Assembly: GCA_015661535.1 (NCBI GenBank)
Contig: DQVY01000129.1
Coordinates: 1-7,482, forward strand
Source of the DNA: Sulfurovum sp.
Lineage (GTDB): Bacteria; Campylobacterota; Campylobacteria; Campylobacterales; Sulfurovaceae
Direction: 5' to 3'
Length of the DNA stretch: 7,482 bases
Positions 6,148-7,482 of this stretch are shown here, one piece after another. Under the pieces are notes generated by a model. It saw only the letters and a program-made list of their open reading frames with translations, made no database searches and had not been told where the DNA came from. Position numbers and translations under genes: made by a program. The first letter of the stretch is position 1. Each line of letters begins with the position of its first letter.

Positions 6148-7209
6148 GACAACAGAAAATTGTGCCATGAAATCTTCTGTAGAGAGCAGCTCCAGGCCTA
6201 TCATTTTTCTACCTATCGTATTTTCAATAGAAGAAAAGTTGTCAATGAACATATCAAGTACAGCGGGATCTTCAACAATTAGAACTTCAGCGCCGGCATC
6301 ATAAGCATCTAAGAGTGTTGCCCCTGCTTTTTTAAAGGCAAGTTCTCTGTTGTCATCCAGCAGTGTAAGACCTGAGAGTTTACATGCTCTTGAAAAATGA
6401 ATACCCTTCATACCTTTTTCAGCGATAAAAGCATGCATTTGATCATGTGAGGCCAAGCCCGTATAATGGGCTACTTGCTTCTCTTCAAGATTTTCTATGG
6501 TGATACGCTTTCTCGGCATAGGCACAGGGGCTTTTACTTCTTCTTTCTCTTTTTTAGAGAAGTGTGCAATGATCTGAGAACAGAGTGACGGTTCGGGTTC
6601 CGGATTTGCCATAGCTTTTAAGGCATTAATGGTCTCGGTATGGTCTTCTGCATTAAAAAGATTGTTCTCATATTCGCAGTCCATGAGTCCTGAATCAGCA
6701 GCAGTGATTGCCTGTAAAATGGCTTCGGTATGCTCTGAACCTTCAGAGATCATTTTATGTGCAAGGATGAGAACGGCATCCCCAATATAGCTGTGGTCAA
6801 AGTTTTCTGTTTCAGAGGCATAGTGCAGGGCATAAAGCGTTTTATAGTATGTCAGGTCAGCTTCACTAGCATAAGGTTCCAACAGTGCATAAGATGCCAT
6901 AAAATCATCATCATTTATAATGAGTCCGTTATTGGAACGATAGGACTTCACAGGATCAATTTGCAATTCGTTACCAAGCTTTGCAACAATAGACTGGATA
7001 GACTGCGTACCTTCTGTAACCAAACCATTGATTTTCATGAAAAGATTATCTGTGGGGAACGAAAAGTTTTCATTTTCAGCCTGTATCTTTAGCAACAGAT
7101 CTTTTGCTGTTTCTTCCTCTTCCATACTGATCGTAAAGTGTTTATAATAAGGCAGATAGTCTGTTTTTGCATTAAAAAAGAATGCTTTGATATTTAGTTT
7201 CTGTGACAT
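6139..7209 (-). CDS. Cluster-free SdhB-like/CCG-like fusion protein, paralogue of SdhB and SdhE
   Basis: This encodes a 356-residue protein of unknown function that looks like a degenerate SdhB joined to one HdrB-type domain. Residues 11-28 (FFNAKTDYLPYYKHFTIS) match the start of the neighbouring SdhB (FNAETDYLPYYKHYT). NELQIDP (80-86) matches DELVIEP, but the cysteine loop of the [2Fe-2S] site is deleted or replaced. HYAS and SYIGDAVLILAHKM (129-153) align without gaps to CHYSC and AFLGPAALNTAYRF. SGLMDC (173-178) aligns to SGVWDC, making C178 the only retained ligand position. A charged, proline-containing linker (about 201-235) leads to a C-terminal domain in which LSG (278-280), D314 and V317 occupy the CCG and CxxC positions of SdhE. 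The protein has only three cysteines (C178, C210, C276). Start: ATG 7209 with GGAG at 7216-7219, 6 bases away; an in-frame TTG at 7221 overlaps that site. The frame is intact, arguing against a pseudogene. It lies 156 bases upstream of sdhA on the same strand. A scaffold, assembly or regulatory role is inference. Confidence 0.88.
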   Translation of the reverse strand: MSQKLNIKAFFFNAKTDYLPYYKHFTISMEEEETAKDLLLKIQAENENFSFPTDNLFMKINGLVTEGTQSIQSIVAKLGNELQIDPVKSYRSNNGLIINDDDFMASYALLEPYASEADLTYYKTLYALHYASETENFDHSYIGDAVLILAHKMISEGSEHTEAILQAITAADSGLMDCEYENNLFNAEDHTETINALKAMANPEPEPSLCSQIIAHFSKKEKEEVKAPVPMPRKRITIENLEEKQVAHYTGLASHDQMHAFIAEKGMKGIHFSRACKLSGLTLLDDNRELAFKKAGATLLDAYDAGAEVLIVEDPAVLDMFIDNFSSIENTIGRKMIGLELLSTEDFMAQFSVVAA

Positions 7210-7237
7210 AGGTATCTCCAAGATATTTATTAGCTTG

Positions 7238-7268
7238 AGTATAGCTTACAAAGGCATGAAAGAGGCAA
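7238..7268 (-). promoter_or_regulatory. Possible promoter of the SdhB/CCG-like paralogue gene
   Basis: On the reverse strand a TATACT -10 (7238-7243) lies 28 bases before the ATG at 7209. A TTGCCT (7263-7268) could be a -35, although the 19-base spacing is long. The -10 alone would suffice for a Campylobacterota housekeeping promoter. Confidence 0.4.
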
Positions 7269-7303
7269 TATCATCTTTAACTCATATAAAAATACTTTAA
7301 CTA

Positions 7304-7312
7304 TGTTACAAT
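7304..7312 (+). promoter_or_regulatory. Possible extended -10 promoter of thiL
   Basis: TGTTACAAT: a TACAAT box (7307-7312) with the TGn extension, about 40 bases before the thiL ATG. Just upstream, CTTTAACT occurs twice (7275-7282 and 7295-7302) with a 20-base period, about two helical turns, in the shared divergent control region. Confidence 0.4.
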
Positions 7313-7351
7313 TTTGCCAAAATTAAGATAATTAAAAAAGTGAGTAGAATC

Positions 7352-7482
7352 ATGCCTGTACAAGATAAAGAACACTACCTGATCAATAAACTGAGTTCAA
7401 AACATATTGGTGATGATGCCGCTGTTATAGGTGATACCTTATACAGTATGGATGCTTTTTTTGAAGATGTACATTTTAAACG
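7352..7482 (+). CDS. thiL: Thiamine-monophosphate kinase, N-terminal part
   Basis: The frame starts at ATG 7352 and runs off the window end after 43 full codons. The visible protein includes IGDDAAVIG (residues 19-27) and YSMDAFFEDVHFK, which match the ThiL N-terminus: GDDAAV carries the metal/phosphate-binding aspartates and the DxxxEDVHF segment corresponds to the conserved D-x-LVEGVHF strand. ThiL phosphorylates thiamine monophosphate to thiamine diphosphate, the last step of cofactor synthesis, in the cytoplasm. The N-terminus before GDD is short, as I recall for Campylobacterota homologues. An in-frame GTG at 7340 is an alternative start; neither has a strong ribosome site. The gene is divergent from the SdhB/CCG-like gene with a 142-base gap, so no functional link is implied. 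Confidence 0.85.
   Translation, partial: MPVQDKEHYLINKLSSKHIGDDAAVIGDTLYSMDAFFEDVHFK

Noticed and set aside
6139..7209. Calling the SdhB/CCG-like gene a pseudogene
   Set aside because: The frame is uninterrupted over 356 codons, the ribosome site is good, and structural residues are retained in three separate blocks while only ligand positions are lost, which is unlike random decay.
1..7482. CRISPR arrays, tRNA/rRNA genes, insertion sequences
   Set aside because: No regularly spaced repeats, cloverleaf-like segments, transposase-like proteins or terminal inverted repeats were seen; nearly all bases are accounted for by protein genes.

Overview
The window looks like a Campylobacterota chromosome, most like the Sulfurovum/Sulfurimonas group. 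It is AT-rich, its ribosome sites are plain AAGGAG/AAGGAT types, and it carries a soluble-type sdhABE gene set, a one-iron superoxide reductase and a short Campylobacterota-style thiL start. The genus is inferred from protein resemblance only.

Layout. Bases 1-309 are the 3' end of a Fic-family gene (only its winged-helix tail). A reverse-strand superoxide reductase (365-748) and a small two-helix membrane protein (819-1124) follow. Divergent from these is a forward ADP-ribosylglycohydrolase-family gene (1212-2276), which converges on the reverse-strand cluster sdhA-sdhB-sdhE (5982 down to 2346). The sdh genes are tightly spaced, and the ribosome sites of sdhB and sdhE overlap the preceding stop codons. 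Upstream of sdhA on the same strand is an unusual 356-residue gene (6139-7209). The window closes with the divergent start of thiL (7352 onward).

How the genes work together. SdhA (flavoprotein), SdhB (iron-sulfur subunit) and SdhE (HdrB-like subunit with two CCG domains) should form a type-E succinate dehydrogenase/fumarate reductase that lacks the classical SdhC/SdhD anchors. SdhA has no Tat signal, so the complex should be cytoplasmic, unlike the periplasmic MfrABE enzyme of Wolinella and Campylobacter.

Main discovery candidate. The gene at 6139-7209 encodes what appears to be a fusion of an SdhB-like protein to one HdrB/SdhE-like CCG domain in which almost every iron-sulfur ligand has been lost, while the fold-determining residues and an open frame are kept. 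It sits directly upstream of the intact versions of both its parents. It reads as a repurposed, cluster-free paralogue, perhaps an assembly, scaffold or regulatory partner of the SdhABE complex; that role is inference.
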